A stretch of 64,000 nucleotides of DNA from Cryptomeria japonica (Eukaryota; Streptophyta; Pinopsida; Cupressales; Cupressaceae): NCBI RefSeq assembly GCF_030272615.1, contig NC_081410.1, forward strand, positions 258,959,533 to 259,023,532, given 5' to 3'. The notes beneath the pieces were generated by a model, which did not search any database, was not told the DNA's origin, and saw only the letters and a list, made by a program, of their open reading frames with translations. Within the stretch, counting starts at the first letter, position 1. The number at the start of each line of letters is the position of its first letter. Below are positions 11,501 to 23,785 of the stretch, piece by piece. The position numbers were made by a program, and so were the translations under genes.

Positions 11501-12900
11501 ATGTGATATAGTGGCTATACAAGGATGAAGAATTTCAACAAAAGATTAACAATGTCCGCATACCTACAGAAAAGTATGAAAAAGGATTTAACATTCTCAG
11601 AAAAATGGGATACACTAGAACGGGTCCTATAGGAAAAAGAAAAGAAGGTATTTCAGAACCTATTCAACCTTACACTCAGTAGGCTATAGACAAAACAGGC
11701 TTAGGGTATGGACAAGTTACTTTACCAGAAGACACATCTTTTAGTCAACAACAAGAGGAATATGAAAATAGACAAGAACAACTGGCAATTGAAAGAGAAG
11801 AAACATCAGCTAAGCAACAAACATAAGCAAACATGAAATGGGAAAAGAAGCAAGCTTCAAATCAACAAGAGAAACAAACTAAAAGCACCTCTCAAGAAGC
11901 ATTAAATCTCAATCAAAACAAGAAAGAAGCTAATACTAATCTAGGAGAGCTCATAGCAAGGTTGACAAAACTCAATCTTAGTCCTAAAGAAGTTGAATAT
12001 GAAAGAAGAAAAGATATAACAAGAAAATATGAAGAAACAAATCAAATACTATATGAACAAATTTATAGATTGCAAGCTGCAAGTGATACATATTCTAATG
12101 AATGGGAATGGGATTCCTATCACTCTGAAGAATCAGCTGAAGAAAATTGCTTTGAAGGAGATGTAGGAGTCGATGTAGTTCACACATATGCAGGACAAAT
12201 GTTAGGGAATAGTTCACTTGAATTAGAATCACATTTGGTTGACTTGGACTTAACCGAGGACGATCAAGAGTTTCTTATGCAAGGTCATTCTAATGAGGGT
12301 ATCGTTCTAGACATCAACATACATATTGAAAAGTTTGATATCTCCATCATGACCCTTGAAACATCCCAACCTAAAGACCCCCTACCTCTAATCCACCCTG
12401 AGATTATTGATTGGGAAAATGAAGGGCATACTGCCATTGATACCTTTCCAAATGACCATGCCATATCTGTATATCTTAATGTAATTGAACCCGCAACAAC
12501 TCTAACCAAGAATTTCAGCAATGCATCTTCCAATCAAGTGGGTGCCAAATCTCCTAGTCACAAAAGTGAAAATAACGAAAAGAATAACAAGTCTAATGCT
12601 GAAAACCATTTCTTGGCAACATTAGATCAGGAAAAAGTAAAAAGAAAGGATGCATCTAACAGTGAAAACCTCCTCGAGGCACCGGAAGATGGGAGATTTG
12701 ACACTTTACTTGAGCACTATCAAGAAAGGTCATCAATTTTGATTGAACCAACAAAAGCAGTTAACATTGGCACAACCGAGCAACCAAAGATTCTTCATCC
12801 ATCGAATTCTTTGTCTGAAGAAGAAATGCAACAATATATAGAATTCTTGAAACAACAACAAATCAATTTTGCCTAGTCATATGCAGACATGCTAGGGTTG
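11501..12900 (+). pseudogene. Element E protease-RT spacer with a G-patch-like segment
   Basis: At about 11,573-11,665 the reading GFNILRKMGYTRTGPIGKRK has the Gly-rich spacing of a G-patch, a nucleic-acid-binding motif. A 347-codon open stretch follows (11833-12876), rich in Asn, Gln, Glu and Ser and with no recognisable fold. Long charged spacers ahead of RT are usual in Tat-type elements. Some of it may be cleaved from the polyprotein. There are frame changes on both sides of 11,600-11,833. Confidence 0.55.
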
Positions 12901-13503
12901 GACCTAGAGATTATTTTGCATCACTTGAATGTCAGTCCAAGATCCAAACCAGTTAAATAGAAGTTAAGGAAAATGCATCCACATATCGCTATTCTAGTCA
13001 AACCAGAACTAAAGAAATTATTGGATGTAGGATTCATCAGACCTGTAGCATATCCTCAATGGGTATCCAACATCATTCCTATTTCAAAACTAGATAAAAG
13101 CATTAGAATATGCACATACTTTAGAGATCTTAATAACACATGTCCAAAGGATGACTTTCCTTTTCCTAACATCAACATCATTGTAGATTTAACTGCTAGA
13201 CACTCCATGTTTTCTTTAATGGATGGTTTTTCTGGATACAATCAGATCAAAATAGCCCCTAAAGATCAAGAAAAGAAAACTTTTACATGCCCGTGGGGTA
13301 CTTTCTATAGGAACATCATACCTTTTGGATTAAAGAATGCAGGTGCTACATATCAAAGAGCTATGACAACTATATTTCATGACATGAAACATACATTCAT
13401 GGAAGACTATGTGGATGACATATTGGCTAAATCATACAACAGAGAAGAACATATAGGGATACTGGAAAAGATCTTTGACCAGTTAGAACAATACAAGCTA
13501 TAG
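12901..13503 (+). pseudogene. pol: Element E reverse transcriptase
   Basis: The region opens with LGLDLEIILHHLNVSP and ...KMHPHI, the usual lead-in to gypsy RT. RT motifs follow in order: GFIRPVAYPQWVSNIIPI, RICTYFRDLNNTCPKDDFP, FSLMDGFSGYNQIKIAP, TFYRNIIPFGLKNAGATYQR and the catalytic YVDDI at about 13,410. The first catalytic Asp (LMDGFSGYNQI) and both Asp of YVDD are kept. A stop at 13,501 interrupts the thumb. The enzyme would copy element RNA into DNA. Confidence 0.9.
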
Positions 13504-14100
13504 CTAAATCCTAGAAATGTGCCTTTGGTGCCACTTTGGGCAAGCTATTGGGATACATTGTTTCAGCTAGAGGTATCAAAGTGGATCCAGCTAAGGTAAA
13601 AGCAATCATGGAAATGGCATCTCTCAAGAATATAAGTCAACTAAGATCACTCCAAGGAAGACTCTAGTCAATCAAAAGATTTGTTTCTCGGCTAGCAGAT
13701 AAATGTCAACCATTTACTCATCTATTGCATAAAAATGTTAATTTCAAGTGGGACCATCAATGTGAGGACGCATTCAACAAGATCAACGCATATCTCATGC
13801 AACCACCTGTCCTAATGTCATCAATTCTAGGAAAACCATTTTTACTTTATGTATCCACCACTGAAGCATCATTAGGAGTTTTGCTTGCACAACAGGATAC
13901 TGAAGAAAAAAAATGAGCCATCTACTACATCAATAGAACACTAGTAGGATATGAGATCAGCTATTCACCAACAGAAAAAGCATGCTTGGCAGTAGTTTTT
14001 TCTTCTCAAAAATTATGACACTCTCTACTATCTCACTCCATCAAGTTGATAGCTAAAATTGATCCTTTGAAGTATTACTTAGCAAAGAAACATTAACAAG
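13504..14100 (+). pseudogene. Element E RNase H (first, retroviral-type)
   Basis: The connection domain continues in another frame (GKLLGYIVSARGIKVDPAKV, then FKWDHQCEDAFNKI). RNase H follows with FLLYVSTTEASLGVLLAQQD, IYYINRTLVGYEISYSPTEKA and an end near KYYLAKKH. The usual first Asp of the DAS motif is replaced (YVSTTEAS), a typical loss in elements with a second RNase H. Stops lie at 13,501, 13,665 and 13,914. Confidence 0.8.
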
Positions 14101-14690
14101 ATGACTACAAAAATGGATCATGATTCTGATATTGAATATGTTGACAGAAAAGCTATAAAAGGACAAGTCATTGTAGACCAACTAGTAGAGGCACCACTTC
14201 AAGATAATCATCCTTTACAGATTAAATTTCCTGATGCTGATATCCTAACAATCACCACAAAAACATGGCAATTATACTTTGATGGTTCATATACACAACA
14301 TGGATCATGAGCAGGTATTCTATTCATCACACCACAAGGTCATACAATTCCAAAAGCATACAAATTAAGCTTTCCATGCACCAACAACACAACAGAGTAT
14401 GAAGCTTTGGTAACAGGTACCAAAATGGCTATAGAATGGAACATTATACAACTTCAAGTCTTTGGAGACTTTCAACTCATCATCAATCAAATTAATGATG
14501 ACTATCAAACAAAGGACAAAAAGTTGATGCCTTATAAAAAGATGGTTGATGATATCAAGAAACACTTTGTAGAAATAACTTTTCAAAAGATTCCAAGGAA
14601 TGACAACAAAGTAGAAGATGCCATGGCTACACTTGCTTCTCTCCTTCAAACAAAAGAAAATCAACAACGTTATGAATTCCTGGTGGAAGA
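14101..14690 (+). pseudogene. Element E second RNase H (archaeal-type)
   Basis: After a linker (DIEYVDRKAIKGQVIVDQL) a second RNase H begins: WQLYFDGSYTQHGS, a stop at 14,308, then AGILFITPQG, NTTEYEALVTGTKMAIEW, VFGDFQLIINQI and RNDNKVEDAMATLASL. The catalytic residues D, E, D and D are all visible. This duplicate domain is the hallmark that places E in the Tat/Ogre branch of Ty3/gypsy. Confidence 0.85.
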
Positions 14691-14779
14691 GTTGTTTTAC
14701 CCTGCTCATAATTGTCCTGCTTCCCAAACTATTTGTCACCTTGCTGGACATGATTCCTCCCGCTATGGACAAACTTACA

Positions 14780-16017
14780 CATACTTGAAAGATAAAACCT
14801 TACCTCTTGAATTATCGAAGAATCAAAAGAGAAACTTTATTTGCCAATCCTCCCATTTTACTCTTCTCACGGATACCCTATTTAAACGAGGTCTAGACAG
14901 TACTCTTTTAAGATTTCTTGAACAAGAAGAATCTGAGAAAGCCTTACATGAAGTCCATAACAACATTTGTGGCACTCATTCAAGTGGTTATACCTTTCTG
15001 AAAAAACTCATACGCTTGGGCTATTATTGGTTGACTATGGAATGAGGTTCTTTTCAGATAGCTAGAACTTGCAAACAATGTCAAATCCATGGGAATTTGA
15101 TTCATGCACCAACACAAGAACTTCATGCTTTAGCAACATCTTGGCCTTTTTGTCAATGGGGTCTTGATCTAGTAGGAAAGATAAATCCTTCTTCATCTAA
15201 TGGTCACAAATTCATCTTGGTAGCTACAAAATATTTCACAAAATGGATTGAGGCAATACCTCTCACAAATATCACATGAAAATAAATTGTTGCATTTATC
15301 TTGAACTACATCATTTGTCGCTATGGAATACCAATGACCATTATCACTGATAATGGGTGATCATTCAAGAATTAGGATGTACAAGAGCTATGTGAGAAAT
15401 TCAAGATCCAACATAGATTCTCCACACCCTACTATCCACAGGGAAATGGGCAAGCAGAAGCATCAAACAAAACTATTTTGAAAATCCTCAAAAAGATAGT
15501 GAACGATGCTAGAAGAGATTGGCATATTCAATTAAACCCTACTCTATAGGCCTACCATATCAGTATCCGCATGCCAAAAGGTGCCACACCTTTCTCTCTT
15601 ATTTATGGATCAAAAGAAATACTGCCAATAGAAGTAGAGATACCTTCTCCATGAGTATCATTAAAAGGTCTCATCCCAGATGAAGAACAACAAGTATCTA
15701 GATTACAAGAGTTAGAACTGATCCATGAATGAAGACAAAATGCCTTTGATCATTTAAAGGTATATTAGTAAAGATTGTGTCGGATTTATAATCATAGGGT
15801 CAAACCACGAATCTTTCAAGTAGGGGAACTAGTACTAAAGGAAAATCCATGCAACCAGGAAAATCGAGAAAAGAAAGGAAAGTTTGAACCAAACTGGTTA
15901 GGTTTGTTTGTGGTCACAATAGTATTTGGATCATGAGCATATCAACTATCAACACAGGATGAAGATCAGCTTGAAGAACCCATCAATAACATGCATCTAA
16001 AGAAATTTTATATCTGA
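14780..16017 (+). pseudogene. Element E integrase
   Basis: The zinc-binding HHCC part is at about 14,940-15,080 (ALHEVHNNICGTH, then CKQCQ). The catalytic core has WGLDLVGKI, then IITDNG at about 15,340 and NGQAEASNKTI near 15,445, giving the D, D and E residues. The C-terminal part contains PRIFQVGELVLKENP and ends MHLKKFYI at 16,017. In-frame stops at about 15,280, 15,357, 15,547 and 15,652 inactivate it. The protein would insert element cDNA into the genome. Confidence 0.85.
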
Positions 16018-17710
16018 AAAAGTAGAAAAAATCCCCAAAAAGTGAAAAAGCAGAAGAAAAAAAAAAGAAAAAGAAAAGTGAAACAGAAAATCCAAAAAAA
16101 ATTAAATATGAGAAAAAGTGTAATAAAAAAGACAGTGAACACCTAGCAAATAGTTGTTATTTGTTTGCTAGCTCTTCCATCTATCAGTTCATGCATCTTT
16201 TTCTACTTGCATTCTTTTCCATCAGCATTGTTCATATGCATAATAAAGCCTTTGTACATACACAGGCATCCCAGGTGGTTTCTTTCCATGGTTTGGATCA
16301 TTGGGTATATCATAACAAATTTGTTTCTAGGCTTGGGGTAAAATCCTGCACTTAGCTAGGGGTGAAAATTCTTTATCATTTTGAGCTTAATCAAACAGAT
16401 AGAATAAACAATTAGACAACTCTTATCAGGTGAAAACTGAGACATATCCAACATTGAACATGAGATCAATTTTTCAACCATCAAACTATCACAAAGTTAG
16501 TCTAAACGCATGGATGATATCTTTTGGATAATGATTTTCACATGATTGTTCAAATTTTTCTATCTTAATTTTCGTTATCATGATTTCTGAGTGACTCCAG
16601 GATGTCTTTGAATAGAGGAATGAGGAAGGAACATGATATTTTTCTTGTCTGCTATCTATAAATTAATCATTAATATGTGCAAATTTGTCTTAGGACATGA
16701 TCATCAGAGTATCATCGAAGACATTTCCGATTTGCGTATTGAAATGATTAATACTGCCTGTTTTATGCAAGCAACACTTAGGTCATCTTGGTTCAATTAT
16801 ATCTTGATGCTTGTGCTAACTTGCCATATAAAAATCCAGGAAAGTAGTGCTTAGGTCATCATGGTTTAATTATACCATCAATGTTTGCACTCAATTCCCA
16901 CATTTTAAAAATCTCAATGATGACAAAATGCAATAATCCAGTGACTGGTCTGATTGTAACTTTGCATTTCATTTGCATTTGCATTAAGCTTGTATTTCAT
17001 TCTTGCATGGGATCCTGCATGCTGCTTTTATCCAAGGTTAAATATATCGCAAGAATCATCAAGGTATCATCATAAGTGTATAACAATAAAAATGATGACT
17101 CATGTCTCTCTAGATATTGTCGACCCAGTGAAAATCTTATGCTACCCTCTCAACAAAACCAACATCAGCATATCTAAATCTTTCTACAACTTGATATCAA
17201 CAAACTGTCAGTTCTTTATCCAATCAATCTTATCAATTCTATCAATCAAACCTAATCAATTCTATAATGTCTTATACAGGGTGTATCTTTCCTAAAACTA
17301 GACATTTTGATCATGTCTTATACAAGATGTATCTTTCCTGAAACTAGACACTTTGATCATCTTTGTCTTATACAGGAGGTGTCATTCCTGAAACCAGACT
17401 AAATCTCGATCTTATCAATCTTATCAATCAAGCTTTATCAATAATCAAGAACCACATCACTATGATAATAGAACTCGCACTTTCTTCAACCATAGTTGCA
17501 GACATCAAATCATTTCTAATCGGGATATCAATTTTGCAAAAATTCACAAAACTCCAAAGATCAATTATCTCAATTGATCTCCCAAGGGGGCATCATCATA
17601 CCGCAATATATCAATCAATAGATGGGGCATCCTATCAAACCAATATCATCATCAAAATGAGATTATTCTAAGATTATTCTTTGAATCAACGCGTTATCAT
17701 ACCTCGCTTG
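16018..17710 (+). other. Element E 3' untranslated region
   Basis: About 1.7 kb lie between integrase and the polypurine tract. The first 120 bp are an A-rich run of Lys-type codons that looks like simple-sequence decay. No further gene is recognisable. A triple tandem repeat occurs at about 17,266-17,400. Long 3' regions are common in Tat-type elements. Confidence 0.6.
17266..17400 (+). repeat. Three tandem copies of a ~48-bp unit
   Basis: Each copy starts TGTCTTATACA and runs through a GTGT- or TGTATC segment and CCTGAAACTAGAC, with TTTGATCAT joining the units. The copies start at about 17,268, 17,316 and 17,364 and differ at several bases. Confidence 0.75.
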
Positions 17711-17724
17711 AAAGAGGGGGAAAA
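17711..17724 (+). other. Element E polypurine tract
   Basis: AAAGAGGGGGAAAA lies directly against the right LTR start TGTATACACC. It fits a plus-strand priming site and agrees with the plus orientation of gag-pol. Confidence 0.8.
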
Positions 17725-18868
17725 TGTATACACCTAAAAATGGTTTGAAGATAATTAATTAAATAAGAAATTATTTAATTAATCCCCCTTCCTAATTTAA
17801 TTGAATTCACTAAGCAATTTGATTAAATTCCCCCTTTCATCTACTTATTAAAAATTCTAAGGATTTATTTAATAGGTTCATTTTCATAATCCCCTTTGAT
17901 TAATTAATTCAAATTATTTAATCCTCCCCCCATCTTCAATTAATTCTTCTAACTCCTAATTAATTAAAACAAATCAATTTGAGTTGTTGAAAAATTAATT
18001 AGTCTTATTTGAATTTTTAAATTCAAATTACCCACATGCCTCCTAACTTCTAACCACCTAACCTAACCCCTTCCTAACCTAACCCCTTCCATCTAACCCT
18101 AGGTTTAATTAAACCTACCTTAGCTTGCAAATCCTAACCTTCTTATCCTGAACTCCTATGGCGCGGATACTCTCCCCTTGAGACACATGGCATTCTTGGG
18201 CCACATGTCCCCTTTCCTTAGACACTTGCTTTCTCATGAGCAAAGCTTCTTGACACTTGTCACCATAGAGATGGCATATGTTCCCTTTCATCCAACCTCT
18301 CTTGGAAGCTTCTTGACACTTGTCACCATAGAGATGGCAAATGTTCCCTTTCCACCAATCTCTTTTCCAACCTCCTCCAATTTCACCGTTTATATATTCA
18401 AACTCAATCTTGATCGTTTATTCCTGCCACCTCACCCCTAGCCTTGGAAATCCTATAAATATCCCACATTTTGGAGCAATAATCATCCCATCTCATTTGC
18501 ATCTTATGCATTGTTACTATAGGCATGTATCTCTTAGCATATCATTTGAGCATTGTTATTATAGGCAATTGCATCTTAGATCTAGCTTACTTTCTAGCAT
18601 AATTGTTGAATCATGTACCTTAATCATTATCTTTTCTAGCTTAATTGCATCATTAGCATTTCAAATCCTCCATCTAGGTGTAGTCGAGTCACTGGAATTT
18701 GCTTATCCAGATTTGAGAGCAAATCTACACTCGCATTTATTAGGAGGTGATAGATTGATTAGCCATGGTTTTATCTTTCTTTGTTTTAAATTTTCTAACC
18801 ATGCTTGTAATGATCTATTGAGTGTTTTGTGTTGCAGCTGCAAGTATCAAACTTCACAGAGAACGACA
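17725..18868 (+). repeat. Element E, 3' LTR
   Basis: At 1144 bp this is the only full-length LTR carrying the 61-bp internal duplication. It starts TGTATACACC, has a TATAAAT box at 18,454-18,460 and ends GAACGACA, followed by the target duplication CATAC. Confidence 0.9.
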
Positions 18869-21863
18869 CATACTACCTAGCTGCAACCTTCTCCAGATCG
18901 GTTGCCTCTGAACCAATTTCTTTGAGAAGAGTACCCAATTGATAAATGATGGATGCATTCTCATCAATAACAATGTCAAGAATGAGATCAGATAGAAGTG
19001 TCTTTGTAGTATTAAGAACTCTTGCCTTCTTTTTCTTTGCTCTAACTTTGGCCTTTTCAGCTTGAATTCTCAATTTTTTTGAAACTTTCATTAACTATTT
19101 GGGGGTCATCTTCTCGATATATATTACTAAGTCTTCCTCTTCTTCCTCCTCTTTTTCTTCTTTTTATTCTTCAACTTCTACCTCAGAGCTACCTGAGATG
19201 GTGAATTTATCTTTCTTCTTGTCACTTTCCTTTTCTAAATCTAACTTCCTTTTCACCAGAGGAGTGTCCACCATTGTTTTCTTACTGCCTTTAGGTTGAC
19301 TGGATGAGGAATCCTCTTTCTTGTTGTCCTGTTCTGGTTCCTTGGTCTCCTTTGGACCAGTATCAGTTGTTTTTGTTTCCTTCCATTCTATTTTCTTTTC
19401 CTTAGTTTCCTTCTTCTCTTCTTCCTTCTTTTCTGCTTCCTTCTTTTCTGCTTCATCAACATATGATATTGATGAATCTATCACCTTTAGGGTTTCTTCC
19501 TCTACACCTTTTTTCTGGTAAAGGAGGTTCATTGTCAGTAGAATTTTCTGTGGGAGTATTTATTCTCACCAGATTCCTTTGAGGTCTTTCCTCATAAGGG
19601 ATCTCATCAATTATGGCTTCATCTTCTTTGGGATCCCTTTGCTAGTGTAACATCAATATCAATAGTTCCAACAATTGATTTTTGTTCAACCAGTGGCTTT
19701 GCATCCTTTGTTAGATTAGGAATATCTGACACAACATCACCTATGATATCTTCAACTCTAAATAAATCAAACTCATCGGTGGTTTCCTTGTCTTTTCTTT
19801 TGCTCTTTTCTTGAGCAGCTACATCTTGTCCTTGTTTTACTACTTTTTCTATTTCCTCCTCAGCTTCCTTTTGCTAGCTCAAAACTTTTTTCCACATGGC
19901 AACTCCCTCATCATGAACACATTTAATATCTCCTATGGCCACTCTCGTTGTTTTGTTCCTTATTTTAAAATTTTGTACAGAAGCTTCGACCACTATAGAT
20001 GCTTGATCATAATCTAATTCATATTGTACTTTCATGAGTGCCTTAATTATATGTTCCTTCTCAATTGCCAGGGCAGTTTTCCATCTCTCTTCAATGAGAT
20101 TTTGTAGATCTGATGGAATAATTCCATGTAGTTCACTGGGAGTTATGTAGAAATTATGTAAGTTCCAAATAAGTGCATCTTCAATTTTTCTTTTGTCTTC
20201 CTCATTGCAGAGGGGATACTTTCTTCCAACACTGGCTAAACCTCCATACTCTTTGATCCCATGGACCAATTCATCAACAGTTGGAGCTACATTCCTACCA
20301 CTTCTTCTGACTTCTTTTACTATCTTATTATATTGGGTCTCAAAGTTATCACCCTTCTTTTCATCCTTATTGGGCTTCTTTTTGGCCTTTGTGTCAACTA
20401 TCCTTTCATTCCTTTTCCTTCTTGCATATGTGACTCCTATCGGTCTACCTTTACCTTGGGAAGATGTAGGAGTGTTTGAGTCCTTTTCTTCCATGTATGC
20501 TACCGATTTACTAGATGCAGCACCCTTGGGTTTTGTTTTGGACATTTTATTCTTTTCTTCTGTTTGTTCTCCATCTTTGATTGATTTAGCCCCTATTTGT
20601 TCACTTATAGCAGTGGAAGCAGTGGTACCAAATGTTTCACCTCCATACTTATTATCTAAGGTGTCAATCATTTTCCATACTTTCTTTTGTATGATAGGCT
20701 CCTTGAGTTCCCTCTTTATTTTGGAGCTTTCCTCCTTATAATTTCCAAATCTCTTTGCATTTTTGTCTATCGATTTAGATAGTAACATGTTAGCATATAA
20801 TCTGGCAGTTTCTACCCCGATATCATAACCCATACTGGTAACTAGAAGGTTCTAGGTTGAACCGCTTGAATAATGCAACAATCAGTATCAACAAGAAAAC
20901 AAATGGTTTCCTTAAACTTTTGGACTATTCCGGTTGGGATTCTCTCTCGTTGATGCATTCTAGCTTGGAAATCTTTAAAATAACCCCACTTTGTCTCTCC
21001 AAACTTATCACCTAAGTTTCTAATCATTTCACCTATCTGAACTGTGATAGCTTTATCTATAGACCATACTACATTTCCCTTACCGGGAAAGAAAATTTTC
21101 ACATAGAAGAAGATACATACCAGTATTGAACCATACTTGAATGATTTCCTTTTGTCCTTCTTGATTTGGCCCATGTTCACCAGGAATTGACTTCTTATCA
21201 TCTCAAAAATGTCATATGTTACATCCTCCTTGATGATTTGGTAAGTTGCATGGATAGCACCACTCGACACATTGTTCATGTGGCTTCACTGATAAACCCT
21301 ATAAGCTATCACTACAAATGCAAACCTCACTTCTGCATCTTCAATGTGAGTGACTATCATTGCTCTCTTGTCAAATCAGGATTGATTCAATTGAGTGACA
21401 TCACCAGATGATATTGTCCTTAGGGTTTGTGCTTCACCTGTTGCACTGAACCCTGTTACTCTTGGATCACCTCCTTTGTGATTTTGATTAGTGCTTCAAC
21501 TCCCGAACATAGAAATTGGTCATGCACTCTACTTAGCACATACCTGATCCAGTCGACATGGAATTAGTGAGGAATATCAACAACATATGACAAACCCTTT
21601 GTCTTCATATGCATATGTTCTGCCTTCAACAAATCATTGTCACAAAACCTTTTGAATTCATCTTGAATGAATTTGACTCCAAGTTCTTCAAGCTTACAGT
21701 GGATGAAAGAACATATATCTTCAACCAGTAATGCATCAGATGGTACAGATGATAGGGAAACAACCATATCTATCTCTCCAACATTCATAGGGTGCAGCTT
21801 GAACTTATTTTGTGGTTCCTTAACTACCTCAGCCAATACATGAGTCGACATGGAAGCTGCCAT
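18869..21863 (-). pseudogene. Element A ORF2, large protein of unknown function
   Basis: The minus-strand reading starts at a true ATG (21863, MAASMSTHV). Fragments in shifted frames align in order with element B ORF2: RYVLSRVH...FL at about 21,530; KITKEVIQ and TGFSATGE; NNVSSGAIHATYQIIK; KSFKYGSILVCIFFYVKIF; GYFKDFQARMHQRERIP; and MGYDIGVETARLYANMLL. A Lys/Glu-rich low-complexity stretch (19164-19532) and a coiled-coil-like tail follow. The protein then crosses the E insertion to 3930-4484, giving about 1,180 codons. No RT, integrase, protease or RNase H motif is present. The many fragments reflect frameshifts and stops such as TGG to TAG at about 20,857. Confidence 0.75.
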
Positions 21864-22340
21864 GATGAATTGGAATAGAATTCATAGATTGACTTCTTCT
21901 ACCATTTCTACTAGGGCTTCTGATCACCAAAACTTCACCGCTTGATCTCCAAACTAACTTTGCACATAATGCACTTAACAGATTTAGAAAGCCTTAGATT
22001 GCACTAGGAGATCATGAATGCACAAATGAAAGCAAGGTAAAAAAAATGAGCTTTTATTTCCTTATTTATTTGTTAAGTTGTTTGGTGTGCTTTTTCAATG
22101 GTTAAGTTTTATGACTTCAAATGGTAATATCTTATAATTTACCGGTGTTACTTCCTTATCGGTAATAATACAACCTTTAACACCTATCCTCTTAATAATT
22201 CATTGATGAAGAATTACAAACAATATGCAAACTTTTCTGCATCTAAGTAATACAAGTAAGAGTTACCTCATTTTGGTTTTAGGGAATCAACCATGATTTT
22301 CCTTTTTGTTTTAAAAGTCTTCCCCTCAGCATCGGTATGC

Positions 22341-23728
22341 TTAGTTTGAAGAAGAAATGTCATCACTAGTGGATGATGACTTAGTTTCAGAATGATTCTC
22401 TCCTTCTTTGCTTGATTCCTTCTTAGTCCACATCTTTTTCATTTCATTCTTTACCTCTTCAACTATCTTCTTTCCTTTCAAATCATTTGGCCCTTTCTTC
22501 TTGCCAAACTGGTTCCTGTCTTCAGACCGGTTATAGGATTGGTTCATGCACTCTTTGTCTAAATGATTGATCTTATGGAAAATGAAACATGTCATACCAA
22601 TTTTTTCCATAGTCTTTCATTGTTTCTTTGACCCATTCTCACTCTGTAATTTGTTGCAACATGACCAAAATTTCCACAAGTGGAAGAGGTGACATTGAGC
22701 TGATTACTCTTTCTATTAGGGCTAACCGGTTTGGGTGGAGATCTTGATGTATTTGTCTTGAACATGCATTCTTCAGCTTTGTGTTCATATTTATTGCATG
22801 TAAAGAAATGTCCATTAAAGCTTCTTCTACTAGACATGCTACTTGATCAATATTTACACCCATAAGTAGTGTGTCCATACTTGTGATAGTTATAGCAATA
22901 GCCATCAAAGGTGAATGACTTCTTGTGACTAACTAGTCGATATCTACAGACATCATACTTATGACCCGGTTTACCACAATAATTGCAAGAATATTTAGAA
23001 AACTTCATACCTTTTATTCCTAATTTGTTCCTTTTATCATCCTTCATCTTCTTGGGATTTGATGATTCTCCTATTTCCAATGGACTTGTACCAAAGTAGA
23101 CAAGACCGGTTGTCACCTTTGTTCTCCTCTGAGCTTTTAATTATTCATATATCTTCTTAGAGCTTTCATTAAATTTTCTCATCTTTTCATTTCTCTCATT
23201 TGTAGCATTCAAATCATTTTTGAGTTGTTCAATCTCCTTCATCATCTTCTCCTTTTCCTCTACTTTGTCATGCAGATGCTCTTGCATGACTGTGTTCTCT
23301 TGAGTAAGAATTTGGATTTCTTCATCCTTTTCAATGATGATTGTATCATTCTCTCTTAGGGCTTCTTTAGTAAGCCTTTTGGCTCTTTCAACTTTTGACA
23401 ATGCTTCTTTTGCATTTCTCTTTCTTTCCTCTGCTATAATATTGGCTTGTAGTCTTTCATTCATTCTCAGGGCCCGACTTTCATGCTCTCTTTTTAGATT
23501 TGTGATTTCTTCAGTTCGCTTCTTGTTCTTTTCCATCAGCTCTGAGACTTCCTTTTCTGCTTTCTCAGATCCACTCTGTTTAGAGAGTTTATCTATGATA
23601 TCCTGACTCTCATTAAGTTGTAGAGTGTGTTCCTTCCTTTTAGCAAGTGATTTTTTCAGTCTATCCTTCAACTGAGCAATCATCTTATTAGCTTCATTAA
23701 GCTGCTTCTGATACCGGTATTCCTCCAT
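22341..23728 (-). pseudogene. Element A ORF1, gag-like coiled-coil and zinc-knuckle protein
   Basis: ORF1 starts at ATG 23728 (MEEYRYQKQLNEANKM), only about 40 bp past the primer site. The first 195 codons are a heptad-rich Lys/Glu coiled coil. After a stop at 23,141 comes TTGLVYFGTSPLEIGESSN and then a zinc-knuckle array: CNYCGKPGHKYDVC is intact, followed by damaged copies CYNYHKYGHTTYGC, TCNKYEHKAEEC, CGNFGHVATNY and CFIFHKINHLDKEC. It ends in a Ser/Asp tail, DDISSSN. Gag nucleocapsids of copia elements have such knuckles, but the usual N-terminal capsid (UBN2-like) domain is missing. It probably binds element RNA. Confidence 0.75.
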
Positions 23729-23769
23729 GATCTTTTCCTCAAGCTAGTAAGCTTTTCTTCAAAGGACCT

Positions 23770-23783
23770 AGGATCTGATACCA
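23770..23783 (-). other. Element A primer binding site
   Basis: On the minus strand TGGTATCAGATCC lies two bases past the LTR end CCAACA. It matches the initiator-Met tRNA primer site TGGTATCAGAGC of many copia elements, with G to T at one position. Confidence 0.8.
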
Positions 23784-23785
23784 AT

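Larger units (their letters stand above)
4485..18868 (+). mobile_element. Element E: Ty3/gypsy (Tat-type) LTR retrotransposon with a rearranged left end
   Basis: Seen: the element lies inside ORF2 of element A, flanked by CATAC at 4480-4484 and 18869-18873. The order is solo LTR (4485-5567), a 111-bp duplicate of element A (5568-5678), a truncated LTR (5679-6631), primer site, long leader, gag, protease, spacer, RT, RNase H, a second RNase H, integrase, long 3' region, polypurine tract and LTR (17725-18868). Known: gag-PR-RT-RH-aRH-IN order with a second archaeal-type RNase H marks the Tat/Ogre branch. Inferred: the copy is old and dead, since the genes have stops and at least three frame changes. 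A local tandem duplication followed by LTR-LTR recombination would explain the left end. Confidence 0.88.

Noticed and set aside
17266-17400. Tandem repeat considered as a CRISPR-like array
   Set aside because: Three diverged direct copies without spacers, in a eukaryotic retroelement, do not fit CRISPR.
19164-19532. Lys/Glu-rich minus-strand stretch as a separate gene
   Set aside because: It is in the right place and orientation to be the low-complexity middle of element A ORF2, like the acidic linker of element B, so I do not call it separately.
20193-20741. 182-codon plus-strand ORF
   Set aside because: It lies antisense to the ORF2 region of element A, whose minus-strand reading aligns with element B. 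The Ser/Leu/Phe-rich translation is the shadow of Lys/Glu-rich codons.
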